From an uncultured Clostridia bacterium (GTDB lineage: Bacteria; Bacillota; Clostridia; Christensenellales; Borkfalkiaceae): DNA of 14,704 bases. Under the pieces are notes generated by a model. It was given only the letters and a program-made list of their open reading frames with translations. It was not told where the DNA came from and made no database searches. Position numbers and translations under genes: made by a program. The DNA lies in contig CAJGCN010000019.1 of the NCBI GenBank assembly GCA_904501815.1, positions 1-14,704 on the forward strand, in the 5' to 3' direction. This document shows positions 1-6,786 of this stretch, piece by piece. Positions within the stretch are counted from its first letter, which is position 1. Each line of letters begins with the position of its first letter.

Positions 1-2
1 GC

Positions 3-587
3 TTGCTTTTGACCGATTTATTAGAAAAATACTCCGACGAAGCGATTAAATTTGCACTTTTGCAGACCAACTATCGCAACGATATCAATATCACGAACGA
101 TTTATTCCCCGCAGCGGAAAAGCATTTGGTGGAGTTTTACACCGCGCTTGCCGAAACGGAAGAAGCGGGCTTGACGGCAACCGCCGAGCAAAAATCGGAA
201 GCGAAAAAAATCGACGACGAATTTAACGGCTGTATGAGCGACGATTTCAACACCGCGCTTGCCCTTTCGAACTTATTCGGGTATTTTAAGGAAATGAAAA
301 AACGCCTTGTGGCGGGCGACGGGTTGGCTTTGGCGTATGCACGGCAAATTCGGGAAACCTACGGACTTTTGGGGCTTTTCAAAAAGAACGCGAAAGAATA
401 CCTTGCGTGGATTGACGAAAAGACCGCAAACGAAATTCCTGCGAGCGTAAAAGCGTTGGCGGAAGAACGCTGGGCGGCGCGCCTTGCGCGGGATTGGGCG
501 AAGAGCGACGAGCTTCGCGCGGAGCTTCAAAAACTCGGCTACGCCGTAAAAGATTCCAAAACGGGCTACGAGTTGATAAAAGCGTGA
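3..587 (+). CDS. cysS: Cysteinyl-tRNA synthetase, C-terminal part (5' end outside window)
   Basis: This is the C-terminal 194 residues of a cysteine--tRNA ligase, the cytoplasmic class I enzyme that charges tRNA-Cys. The reading frame is open at the left edge, so the catalytic Rossmann domain and KMSKS loop lie outside the window and the first codon here is not a start. The visible part begins with the family's post-KMSKS helix (DLLEKYSDEAIKFALLQTNYR), then the helical DALR-type anticodon-stem domain (MSDDFNTALALSNLF near residue 80). It ends with the small C-terminal domain (RDWAKSDELRAELQKLGYAVKDS), whose 'A.SD.lR..L...G..v.D...G' pattern is diagnostic of CysS. The stop at 585-587 is about 20 nt before the alaS -35 box, so the promoter starts almost directly after it and no separate cysS terminator is visible. 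Assignment is firm from family pattern; only the 5' part is unknown. Confidence 0.93.
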   Translation: MLLTDLLEKYSDEAIKFALLQTNYRNDINITNDLFPAAEKHLVEFYTALAETEEAGLTATAEQKSEAKKIDDEFNGCMSDDFNTALALSNLFGYFKEMKKRLVAGDGLALAYARQIRETYGLLGLFKKNAKEYLAWIDEKTANEIPASVKALAEERWAARLARDWAKSDELRAELQKLGYAVKDSKTGYELIKA

Positions 588-606
588 AAGAATTTGTAAA
601 AATCGT

Positions 607-635
607 TTGACAAACCTTTTTACGCAAGCTATAAT
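607..635 (+). promoter_or_regulatory. Sigma-A promoter of alaS
   Basis: A perfect TTGACA (607-612) and a perfect TATAAT (630-635) are separated by 17 nt. Transcription should start near 642, giving a leader of about 45 nt. The leader contains a small 5-bp hairpin (GCCGA/TCGGC, 658-671) just before the AAGGA ribosome binding site at 673-677. No T-box or other recognisable leader element fits in so short a leader. Confidence 0.85.
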
Positions 636-686
636 ATTGCTATTAAAACGAGAAAACGCCGAAAAGTCGGCAAAGGAACTACGATT

Positions 687-2522
687 ATGAAAACTTATAC
701 GAGTCAAAGCTTACGAGAAATGTATTTAAACTTTTTCAAGGAACGGGGGCATAAGGTCATTCCGTCCGCGTCCTTGATTCCCGAAAACGACCCTACCGTA
801 CTGTTCACGACGGCGGGTATGCACCCGCTCGTGCCCTATCTTTTGGGGGAAAAGCACCCTGCGGGCAACCGTCTTACCGACGTGCAAAAATGCGTGCGTA
901 CGGGGGATATCGACGACGTAGGCGACGAACGGCATTGTACTTTTTTCGAAATGCTTGGAAACTGGTCGCTGGGAGATTATTTCAAAAAGGAAATGATTCC
1001 TTGGAGCTACGAATTTTTGACGGGTGAAAACTATTTGGGAATCCCTTCGGACAAGATTGCCGTCACGGTATTCGGCGGGGACGAGAGTATCCCGCGCGAC
1101 GACGAAGCGGCTGCGCTTTGGGAAAACGCAGGGATTAAGAAAGAAAACATTTATTATATGCCCCGTGAAAACAACTGGTGGGGACCTGCGGGCTTGACCG
1201 GACCTTGCGGAACGGATACGGAAATGTTCGTAATCAGAAAACCCAAATGCTCGCCTGAATGTAATCCCGATTGTAATTGCGGCGCGTTCTTGGAAATCTG
1301 GAACGACGTATTTATGCGCTTTAACAAGACGGCGGACGGCAACTTTGAAGAACTTTCCCAAAAGAACGTAGATACGGGTATGGGCTTAGAACGCGCGCTT
1401 TGCGTTTTGAGCGGAAAATCCAGCGTGTACGAAACGGATATTTTTGAAAACGCCATTAAGGAAATCACCGCGCTTACGGGCAAAACGTACGGCGAAAGCG
1501 AAGAAATTACCCGCGCTTTCCGCGTGCTTCTCGACCACACGCGTACGGCGACCTTTATGATCGGGGACGAAAAGGGTATCGTGCCTTCAAACACCGATCA
1601 GGGGTATATTTTGCGCAGAATTATTCGCAGAGCGGTGCGTTTCGGGCGCAAAATCGACTTACCCGAAGGCAGTCTTGCGAAAATTTCCGCAACCTTTATC
1701 GAGCAGTATAAAACGGTATATCCCGAACTGCAAATCAACGCGGAAAAGATTGCGGACGAGCTGAACAAAGAAGAAGCGAAATTCTCAAAAACCTTGCAAC
1801 AGGGCTTAAAGGAATTTGAAAAATGTATCGGCGGGTTAGAGCGTAAAAATGCGTTTATGAAAGAAAAAGACCCCGCGTACGTACCCGAAACGGTGATTGC
1901 GGGCAAAGCGGCGTTTAGACTTTACGACACCTACGGTTTCCCCGTTGAAATCACGGCGGAAATGGCGAAAGAACGCGGGTTCGGCGTGGACATGGACGGC
2001 TACAACGCGGCGTTTGAAGAACACCAAAGCAAGTCCAAAGCGGGTAGCGAACAAAAATTTGCTTGCGGGCTTGCCGACCATAAAGAAGAAACGACGAACT
2101 TACACACGGCTACTCACCTTTTGCACGCCGCGCTGAAAAAAGTTTGTTCGCCTGACGTCAACCAAAAAGGCTCGAACATCACCGAAGAACGCCTTCGTTT
2201 CGATTTTAATTATCCCCAACCCTTGACGGCGGAGCAAATTAAAGCGGTAGAAGACCTTGTAAACGAGAAAATTCGCGAAGATATTCCCGTCGTTATGCAA
2301 GAGCTGTCGATTGAAGAAGCGAAAGCGCAAGGCTTTACGGGCTTGTTCGAAAGCAAATACGGCGAACGCGTAAAAACGTATACTATAGGGGATTTTTCGA
2401 AAGAAATTTGCGGTGGTCCGCACGCGGAAACGACGGGTAAACTCGGCAAATTCAAAATCCAAAAAGAACAAAGCTCGTCGGCGGGGATTCGCCGTATTAA
2501 AGCGGTGCTTATTCACGAATAA
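687..2522 (+). CDS. alaS: Alanyl-tRNA synthetase, short form without beta-barrel and C-Ala domains
   Basis: Class II synthetase that charges tRNA-Ala in the cytoplasm. Motif 1 lies near residues 26-58, motif 2 near 82-103 (RHCTFFEMLGNWSLGDYF) and motif 3 near 227-243 (NVDTGMGLERALCVLSG). A four-cysteine cluster, C188, C192, C196 and C198, sits in the catalytic domain before FLEIWNDVFM and could bind zinc. The editing domain keeps its zinc ligands: HxxxH at 473/477 and CxxxH at 575/579, written CGGPHA instead of the usual CGGTHV. The protein is 611 residues; the family is usually about 870-880. The segment between KAGSEQKF (451-458) and the editing domain is missing the beta-barrel with its GGQ motif, and the chain stops at the end of the editing domain (GIRRIKAVLIHE), so C-Ala is absent. 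Start chosen at the ATG with AAGGA nine bases upstream. The next gene begins 4 nt after the stop. Confidence 0.95.
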   Translation: MKTYTSQSLREMYLNFFKERGHKVIPSASLIPENDPTVLFTTAGMHPLVPYLLGEKHPAGNRLTDVQKCVRTGDIDDVGDERHCTFFEMLGNWSLGDYFKKEMIPWSYEFLTGENYLGIPSDKIAVTVFGGDESIPRDDEAAALWENAGIKKENIYYMPRENNWWGPAGLTGPCGTDTEMFVIRKPKCSPECNPDCNCGAFLEIWNDVFMRFNKTADGNFEELSQKNVDTGMGLERALCVLSGKSSVYETDIFENAIKEITALTGKTYGESEEITRAFRVLLDHTRTATFMIGDEKGIVPSNTDQGYILRRIIRRAVRFGRKIDLPEGSLAKISATFIEQYKTVYPELQINAEKIADELNKEEAKFSKTLQQGLKEFEKCIGGLERKNAFMKEKDPAYVPETVIAGKAAFRLYDTYGFPVEITAEMAKERGFGVDMDGYNAAFEEHQSKSKAGSEQKFACGLADHKEETTNLHTATHLLHAALKKVCSPDVNQKGSNITEERLRFDFNYPQPLTAEQIKAVEDLVNEKIREDIPVVMQELSIEEAKAQGFTGLFESKYGERVKTYTIGDFSKEICGGPHAETTGKLGKFKIQKEQSSSAGIRRIKAVLIHE

Positions 2523-2526
2523 GGCT

Positions 2527-2901
2527 ATGAACGAAAAAGAACTTGAAATCGAAAAACAATTCAAAACGCTCTTTTCTTGGGCGATAGACGGGGGATTTTC
2601 TTACGAATACACCTATGAAAAAGGCGGGGACTCTTCCTGTTCGTATATCTACCGATTTAGAAAAGGCAAAGACTTTTTCGACCTTCGCGAGCTTTCGGGC
2701 GGGGAAGAGCTGAATTTCGTGGTATATAAAGACGGTCAATACCGTTTTCCGAGCCTAAAAGCCCGTTATCCGAAAGAATTTCGCTCGTTCAAGTTCAAGC
2801 ACTTATTCAAAAAACCCACGCAAGAAGAAAAGCGCGCGTTTTTTGCGGATATTTTACGCAAAGAATGGACGGCGACGGACTTTTTCGGCTTCAAAAACTA
2901 A
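2527..2901 (+). CDS. Protein of unknown function, 124 aa, cotranscribed with alaS
   Basis: I do not recognise this family. The protein is 124 residues, soluble (no signal peptide or membrane helix), and rich in aromatic and charged residues. The central part (FFDLRELSGGEELNFVVYKD) looks like an alternating beta-strand core, and the C-terminal half is rich in Phe and Lys (FRSFKFKHLFKK), ending in a helix and TDFFGFKN. The start is placed at the ATG 4 nt after the alaS stop. The frame stays open upstream to 2413, but that stretch overlaps the conserved alaS end and is an unlikely start. The only ribosome binding site is a weak AAGG overlapping the alaS stop, so translation is probably coupled to alaS. 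A strong terminator follows directly, which supports a bicistronic alaS transcript. Codon use matches the neighbours. Confidence 0.75.
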   Translation: MNEKELEIEKQFKTLFSWAIDGGFSYEYTYEKGGDSSCSYIYRFRKGKDFFDLRELSGGEELNFVVYKDGQYRFPSLKARYPKEFRSFKFKHLFKKPTQEEKRAFFADILRKEWTATDFFGFKN

Positions 2902-2905
2902 CGTC

Positions 2906-2933
2906 AAAAAACGCGGTATCCACCGCGTTTTTT
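2906..2933 (+). terminator. Rho-independent terminator after the alaS operon
   Basis: Perfect 7-bp GC-rich stem ACGCGGT/ACCGCGT with a 4-nt loop (2911-2928), extended by a run of A upstream that can pair with the T run downstream. It lies 4 nt after the stop of the preceding gene. The A/T symmetry makes it potentially bidirectional. Confidence 0.88.
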
Positions 2934-2952
2934 CCTTTGCGTTATAGGAAGT

Positions 2953-3070
2953 CCAGAAACTCAGTTTCTGGTGGGGCGCAGGGGGGAAACCCCGCATATG
3001 TATGCCCAAGTCAAGCAACCGTAGGTTGCGCTATTTTCGTGGCTTTGCCACGCAATCGCCCAAAGGGCGA
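2953..3070. repeat. Row of four perfect tri-loop hairpins
   Basis: Four perfect inverted repeats, each with a 3-nt loop, follow one another: CCAGAAAC-TCA-GTTTCTGG (2953-2971, 8 bp), GCAACC-GTA-GGTTGC (3015-3029), CGTGGC-TTT-GCCACG (3038-3052) and TCGCCC-AAA-GGGCGA (3056-3070). A weaker G-run/C-run hairpin lies near 2978-2995. There is no convincing coding sequence here, although several frames stay open by chance. The block abuts the dispersed repeat that starts at 3074, so both may belong to one intergenic element. Confidence 0.7.
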
Positions 3071-3073
3071 AAA

Positions 3074-3109
3074 GAGATTGCCACAGTCGTTTCACTCCTT
3101 CGCAATGAC
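3074..3109 (-). repeat. Dispersed repeat, copy 1 (inverted)
   Basis: Begins GAGATTGCCACA and ends CGCAATGAC, the reverse complement of the GTCATTGCGA...GGCAATCTC type of intergenic repeat seen in many bacterial genomes. It forms an imperfect inverted pair with the copy at 3170-3197. The middle is about 9 nt longer than in that copy. Confidence 0.7.
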
Positions 3110-3154
3110 CCGATAACAGGCATTGCGCTCAACTTGCGATTTTGCCGAAAGCAA

Positions 3155-3209
3155 AGCCTTTTCCGCGCCGTCATTGCGAACGAAGTGTGGCAATCTCGCG
3201 GAAAAGGCT
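3155..3209 (+). repeat. Dispersed repeat, copy 2, framed by a perfect 13-bp inverted repeat
   Basis: The repeat core runs 3170-3197 (GTCATTGCGAACGAAG then TGTGGCAATCTC). It sits in the loop of a perfect 13-bp inverted repeat: AGCCTTTTCCGCG at 3155-3167 and its exact complement at 3197-3209. This looks like a REP- or MITE-type unit; no protein for its mobilisation is in the window. Confidence 0.7.
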
Positions 3210-3230
3210 CGCAATTTCTGCCCTAAGCGC

Positions 3231-3431
3231 TTATTTCTTCCTAATTCTCTTTGCGCGCGCGTCGTGGGCGGAGCAAAAGTCTACGAAAGAGTTGTGTTTC
3301 GGCGTAGGCTCAGGTTGGGCGGGTTCGTCTTGCGAAGTCGAAACCGTAGACGGCTCGGACGGTTGCGGGGCGGGGGTAGAGTCTTTTTCAAGTACGGATT
3401 TGATAAAATTTAAAAGACCAAAAGGTTGCAT
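3231..3431 (-). CDS. Small proline-rich protein, 66 aa, unknown function
   Basis: Small protein whose family I cannot name. It has three parts: a hydrophobic N-terminus (PFGLLNFIKSVL), a Pro/Ser/Thr/Glu-rich linker, and a basic end (SFVDFCSAHDARAKRIRKK). The modular look, with conserved-looking ends and a variable proline-rich middle, and host-like codon use suggest a real gene. Start is uncertain: the ATG at 3431 has a GGAG about 12 nt upstream, slightly far; a TTG at 3449 in the same frame overlaps that GGAG and is less likely. No signal peptide is clear; the N-terminal hydrophobic stretch is short for a membrane helix. It is divergent from the lipoprotein gene at 3605 and ends next to the repeat block. 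An artefact of open frames in this region cannot be excluded. Confidence 0.5.
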   Translation of the reverse strand: MQPFGLLNFIKSVLEKDSTPAPQPSEPSTVSTSQDEPAQPEPTPKHNSFVDFCSAHDARAKRIRKK

Positions 3432-3497
3432 AGCGAATAAATTCTCCAAAAAATTAAAATTTCACAGAAAATAGCCGAAAAAACGGGGCGTTTTCGT

Positions 3498-3526
3498 TTG
3501 CTTTAATTGACAAATTGATATATAAT
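3498..3526 (+). promoter_or_regulatory. Probable sigma-A promoter of the envelope protein gene
   Basis: TTGCTT (3498-3503), a 17-nt spacer, and a perfect TATAAT (3521-3526). The better -35 match TTGACA at 3507-3512 lies only 8 nt from the TATAAT and cannot pair with it. The predicted leader is about 70 nt. Confidence 0.6.
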
Positions 3527-3604
3527 AGAATATGCGTTAATAGAGTCGGAAAATGCACTTTTGCGCGTTCTTTCCGAGAAACCATAAAAAGGAGTCCTTA
3601 TACA

Positions 3605-5938
3605 ATGAAGGATAAAGCAAGAAAAATAATCAGTATTCTCGCGACGGCTACTCTGCTTACGTCTACGCTTGCATTCGTTTCCTGTGGCGACGAAAGCTAT
3701 AAAGGCAATAAGCTCGACGGCTACGTTTCCAGCGAGAACACCGCAGTTTCTAACGGTGGTTTTGCCGTGCAAAAAGACGATTTCGTTTATTATCTCACCG
3801 GCGCGGAAGACTATGCGGTGTCGAATACCTACGGTAAGGTGAAAAAAGGCGCGTTGATGCGTATTGCTAATGCCGATTTACAAAAAGGGGATTACGAAAA
3901 GGCGCAAACCGTCGTGCCTATGCTTCTCGTTTCTCAAGACTACGATAGCGGATTCTATATCTACGGCGACTACGTGTATTTCGCTACGCCTACGACGGAT
4001 AAAGACGTGGAAAGCGGACAAGTTCAGTCGGGATATATCGATTTTAAACGGGCAAAACTCGACGGCTCGTGGACCATGAAAGGCAAGTATTTCCACTTGG
4101 AAGACCGCGCGAGCAATTTCCGTTTCGTGGAAGAAGGGGAAGGCGCGGATAAGACCGTTTATTGCTTATACGAAGAAAACGGCGCGTTAAAATCTTTTAA
4201 CACTAAAACGGAAAAGACGAACGTGCTCGTAGAAGGCGCAACCGAGCTTATTTACGATATGCAAGACCTTTCTAACGGCACGGTGTACTACACGATGGGC
4301 GTCAAATACAACGTCGATTCCAAGAACCCGACGGACGCGCCTTATAATCAAGTGTATAAGGTAAACGCATCTGCAACGGCGACGGCGACGAAAAACGGCT
4401 ATAAAACGTCGAACGGCAGAGAATATACTTTCGATACCGACTATTTGGAAAAGAACGAAAAAGGCTTTGACAAAGGCGATTATAAGACGTATCCCTACGT
4501 GAACTTAGGCGAGCTTGTGCTTGACGGTATCGGCAAGAACTACGAAGATAAAATTTCGCAAGGCTATAACGATAAGAAGGAAGTGGCGGGTGAGTCCGAC
4601 GAAATTTCGGGATATACCTACGATTTAGACAGATACGCGCAAGACGGCGTGTACTTTACGCGCACGGTGGTGAACGATACGCCTCCCGTAAAGGCGTTGT
4701 ATTACCTGTCCGATAGCGTAATTGACGCAGACGGTTGGAAATCCGTTTCCGGCAACGCGCAAGTGCAAACGGCGGCGAAAAACTCGTCGGTATTTGCAAA
4801 CGGCGCGGTGTTTATAGGCGAAGATTTTGACGATTACGTGTATTATGCAAAGGACGATAAAATTCTTTTCAAAGTGCAAGACGGCGAAGAATTTGCAATG
4901 GCGTACGGCGTTGCAGACATCACCCTTTGGACGGTTGACGGGAATTATTTATATTATTATACTTCGGGCGGAAACGGCTATAAGCTTTCGAGAATTAACT
5001 GTACGGGCGCAAAAGCTGATTATTTCGTTCCGACGGAAGAATACGAACCGATTGATTTCAACTACGTAGATTTCAATTCCGACTGGTATAAGCCTGAATT
5101 TTTCGAAGGTAAGCTTTTGTATTCGGGCGCGCAGAGCTTGGGCTTGAACGCTTACCGCTATATTTATGCGACGGACGTTCCCGCAACCAACGCAGAATTA
5201 AAAGCGCTTAACGAGAAATACGACGAAGTAAATACGTATATCTCGGACTTTGAAGACGATAAAATGGAAGAAGCGTTGACCTACGTATTCCATACGGGCG
5301 AAAAGAGCCTTTTGGACGACGTGCAAAAGCTTTACGATACCATTCATATCAACGAATACACGGCGTTTGCGGCGCACGGTAAGAGCGAAAACGAAAGCAA
5401 GACGGATTACGCGGCTAAATTCGTAGATGCGGAGAATAAGCACTACGACCGCATGAACTATTATATCGGTTTAATGGGCGGAAAGGATGCGATTAAGAGC
5501 GCGGATATTGATGCAATCGAAGAATCTTGGGCAGGTACGTTGCAACAAGAAACGGTCGTAGCAACGGACGATAGCTTCCCCGTTTGGGCAATCGTGTTAA
5601 TCGTAATCGGCGGCGTGCTCGTAGTGGGCGCGGCGATCGGCGTACCCGTTGCGTTGCACCTTAAAAAGAAAGCACAGCTTCAAGCGGCTTACGAACGCAC
5701 GAGAGTGAGAAAAGACCGTTTGGATACGACGGACGATAAATCTATCGACGTATACGCAAACGAAGAAGAAACGCCCGCAGAAGCCGAAAAAACGGACGAT
5801 ACGAGCGCAGACGAAACGGAAACCGTTGAAGAAAATAAAGCGGAAGAATCGGCAAAAGAAAGCGTAGAAACCGAAGACGCTAACGTAGTTTCGGAAGAAG
5901 CGACCGCACCCGCAGAAGAAGAACGAAAAGAAGAATAA
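3605..5938 (+). CDS. Envelope protein with lipobox, repeat-rich ectodomain, C-terminal membrane helix and acidic tail
   Basis: 777-aa surface protein of unknown function. The N-terminus has a lipoprotein signal: basic KDKARK, a hydrophobic core, and a lipobox ending at C27 (AFVSC), so lipid anchoring is predicted. The ectodomain has repeated strand motifs such as DDFVYYLTG, GDYVYFATP, DDYVYYAKDDKILFKV and GNYLYYYTSGGNGYKLSRI. These resemble the DUF5050/YWTD-like beta-propeller repeats of clostridial surface proteins; this is an inference from pattern. A membrane helix lies near residues 660-684 (PVWAIVLIVIGGVLVVGA), followed by a basic stop and a cytoplasmic tail of about 90 residues rich in Glu, Asp, Thr and Ala. 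So the chain may be held at both ends. The start is the ATG with AAGGAG ten bases upstream; the frame is open upstream to 3515 but without a ribosome site, and the extension would bury the signal peptide. Monocistronic, with its own promoter and terminator. Confidence 0.85.
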   Translation: MKDKARKIISILATATLLTSTLAFVSCGDESYKGNKLDGYVSSENTAVSNGGFAVQKDDFVYYLTGAEDYAVSNTYGKVKKGALMRIANADLQKGDYEKAQTVVPMLLVSQDYDSGFYIYGDYVYFATPTTDKDVESGQVQSGYIDFKRAKLDGSWTMKGKYFHLEDRASNFRFVEEGEGADKTVYCLYEENGALKSFNTKTEKTNVLVEGATELIYDMQDLSNGTVYYTMGVKYNVDSKNPTDAPYNQVYKVNASATATATKNGYKTSNGREYTFDTDYLEKNEKGFDKGDYKTYPYVNLGELVLDGIGKNYEDKISQGYNDKKEVAGESDEISGYTYDLDRYAQDGVYFTRTVVNDTPPVKALYYLSDSVIDADGWKSVSGNAQVQTAAKNSSVFANGAVFIGEDFDDYVYYAKDDKILFKVQDGEEFAMAYGVADITLWTVDGNYLYYYTSGGNGYKLSRINCTGAKADYFVPTEEYEPIDFNYVDFNSDWYKPEFFEGKLLYSGAQSLGLNAYRYIYATDVPATNAELKALNEKYDEVNTYISDFEDDKMEEALTYVFHTGEKSLLDDVQKLYDTIHINEYTAFAAHGKSENESKTDYAAKFVDAENKHYDRMNYYIGLMGGKDAIKSADIDAIEESWAGTLQQETVVATDDSFPVWAIVLIVIGGVLVVGAAIGVPVALHLKKKAQLQAAYERTRVRKDRLDTTDDKSIDVYANEEETPAEAEKTDDTSADETETVEENKAEESAKESVETEDANVVSEEATAPAEEERKEE

Positions 5939-5942
5939 AGGC

Positions 5943-5980
5943 AAAGGGAGTCGTTTTATAGAAAAACGGCTTCCTTTTTT
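5943..5980 (+). terminator. Rho-independent terminator
   Basis: An approximately 13-bp stem with G-U pairs (AAGGGAGTCGTTTT against AAAACGGCTTCCTTT), a short loop and a six-T run. It lies 5 nt after the stop of the envelope protein gene. Confidence 0.8.
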
Positions 5981-6031
5981 GTGAAAATTAAAAAAAATTT
6001 ATTAAAATCTAAAAAAACGGCTAAAAAACAG

Positions 6032-6060
6032 TTTACAAATCCGTAAAATACTAATATAAT
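6032..6060 (+). promoter_or_regulatory. Sigma-A promoter of the zinc-finger/acidic protein gene
   Basis: TTTACA (6032-6037), 17-nt spacer, TATAAT (6055-6060), in a strongly A/T-rich stretch that could act as an UP element. The leader is about 33 nt with GAGGG at 6086-6090 before the ATG at 6100. Confidence 0.8.
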
Positions 6061-6099
6061 ATAGCAAAATCAACTTATAAGAAACGAGGGAAAATAACT

Positions 6100-6576
6100 A
6101 TGGCTAACTATATTATCTGTCCGAGATGCGAATTAAATTATATCGACGGGGACGAACAGGAATACTGCGAAGTATGTTTAAAAGAATTAAGCGGTGCAAA
6201 AACCTTTGCCGACGACTTTGAAGAAGAAATCGAAGAAGAAACTGAACTTTGCCCGATTTGCGGGGATAACTATATGCGCGCAGGCGAAAAAATGTGCGAC
6301 GAGTGCAAAGCCAAGAGCGAATACGAAGAAGAGCCTAACGACGATCCTGATGACGACGATGCTTGGAGAACCTATCTCGACGACGAAGACGAACCCGAAG
6401 AATTAGACTTACAGCTCGGGGAAGAATTCGACGAAGAGTTTGGCGAAGAAGAAGAGGAAGAAGAGGAAGAAGTCGAGGAAGAAGAATTCGAATACGTTTC
6501 CGCAGACGATTATTACGACTACGACGATGATGACGAAGACGACGACGAAGATGACGAAGATGACGACGATTTTTAA
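6100..6576 (+). CDS. Double zinc-finger protein with extreme Asp/Glu tail
   Basis: 158-aa cytoplasmic protein. Two CxxC pairs form an N-terminal zinc-ribbon-like unit (C7/C10 and C23/C26), and two more form a second one (C51/C54 and C66/C69). From about residue 74 on the chain is nearly all Asp and Glu with some Tyr and Phe, including runs of nine Glu and several Asp, ending EDDDDF. There is no signal peptide or membrane helix. Zinc binding is inferred from the cysteine spacing. The polyacidic tail could compete for basic nucleic-acid-binding surfaces, as the acidic tail of RNA polymerase delta does, but the N-terminal fold here is different and no delta winged helix is present. Strong own promoter and a following terminator mark a single-gene transcript. 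I cannot name the family. Confidence 0.85.
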   Translation: MANYIICPRCELNYIDGDEQEYCEVCLKELSGAKTFADDFEEEIEEETELCPICGDNYMRAGEKMCDECKAKSEYEEEPNDDPDDDDAWRTYLDDEDEPEELDLQLGEEFDEEFGEEEEEEEEEVEEEEFEYVSADDYYDYDDDDEDDDEDDEDDDDF

Positions 6577-6591
6577 TCTTTAATAAACAGA

Positions 6592-6619
6592 GAAAAGACC
6601 GTTTAAAAACGGTCTTTTC
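6592..6619. terminator. Bidirectional terminator between convergent genes
   Basis: A 13-bp perfect inverted repeat, GAAAAGACCGTTT against AAACGGTCTTTTC, with T-rich flanks on both strands. It lies between the plus-strand acidic protein gene and the minus-strand rubrerythrin operon and probably ends both. Confidence 0.82.
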
Positions 6620-6630
6620 CTTTACGAATT

Positions 6631-6786
6631 TTATAAATCGTCCGCATCCTGCATAGGCAGTTCGCCTTTTTCGCCTCTACCGGTATAACTTCCGTAAACG
6701 TCGTTATCCGATTGCATTTGCGTAAGCTTCATTGCCTTTTTCGTGGGGGCAGGTACGCGTTTAGACTTATTTGCAGTCGTTTTCAT
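6631..6786 (-). CDS. Small protein ending QDADDL, 51 aa, overlapping the Asn/Gln-rich gene
   Basis: Unknown function. The basic N-terminal part (MKTTANKSKRVPAPTKKAMK) is followed by a polar, Gly- and Asp-containing part (QSDNDVYGSYTGRGEKGELP) and an acidic end (QDADDL). The sequence is not low-complexity and its codons look like the host's, so it is probably a real protein. The first ATG of the frame is at 6786, inside the last 20 nt of the upstream small gene, and has no ribosome binding site. The frame is open further upstream across the whole upstream gene, as Lys-Thr repeats, until a TGA that overlaps the upstream gene's ATG. It is thus either coupled to the upstream gene, reached by a +1 or -1 frameshift in the A-rich start, or part of a gene broken by one indel. 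Last gene before the terminator. Confidence 0.6.
   Translation of the reverse strand: MKTTANKSKRVPAPTKKAMKLTQMQSDNDVYGSYTGRGEKGELPMQDADDL

Noticed and set aside
588..686. T-box or other amino-acid-sensing leader before alaS
   Set aside because: The predicted leader is about 45 nt with only a 5-bp hairpin; a T-box needs a much longer structured leader.
2413..2526. Upstream extension of the 124-aa gene
   Set aside because: It lies wholly inside the conserved editing-domain end of alaS, and has no ribosome site; the ATG at 2527 is more plausible.
3015..3209. CRISPR array
   Set aside because: The hairpins differ in sequence, spacing is irregular, and there are no identical direct repeats with unique spacers or cas genes.
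2865..3474. Several overlapping plus-strand frames across the repeat region and beyond
   Set aside because: They translate through hairpins and repeat cores, have no ribosome sites, and show no protein-like pattern.
3507..3526. TTGACA and TATAAT before the envelope protein gene taken as one promoter
   Set aside because: The spacer is only 8 nt. TTGCTT at 3498 gives the correct 17-nt spacing to the same TATAAT.
5597..5944. Minus-strand Phe/Arg-rich frame
   Set aside because: It is the complement of the acidic Glu/Ala tail of the envelope protein; similar shadow frames occur behind ypeB.
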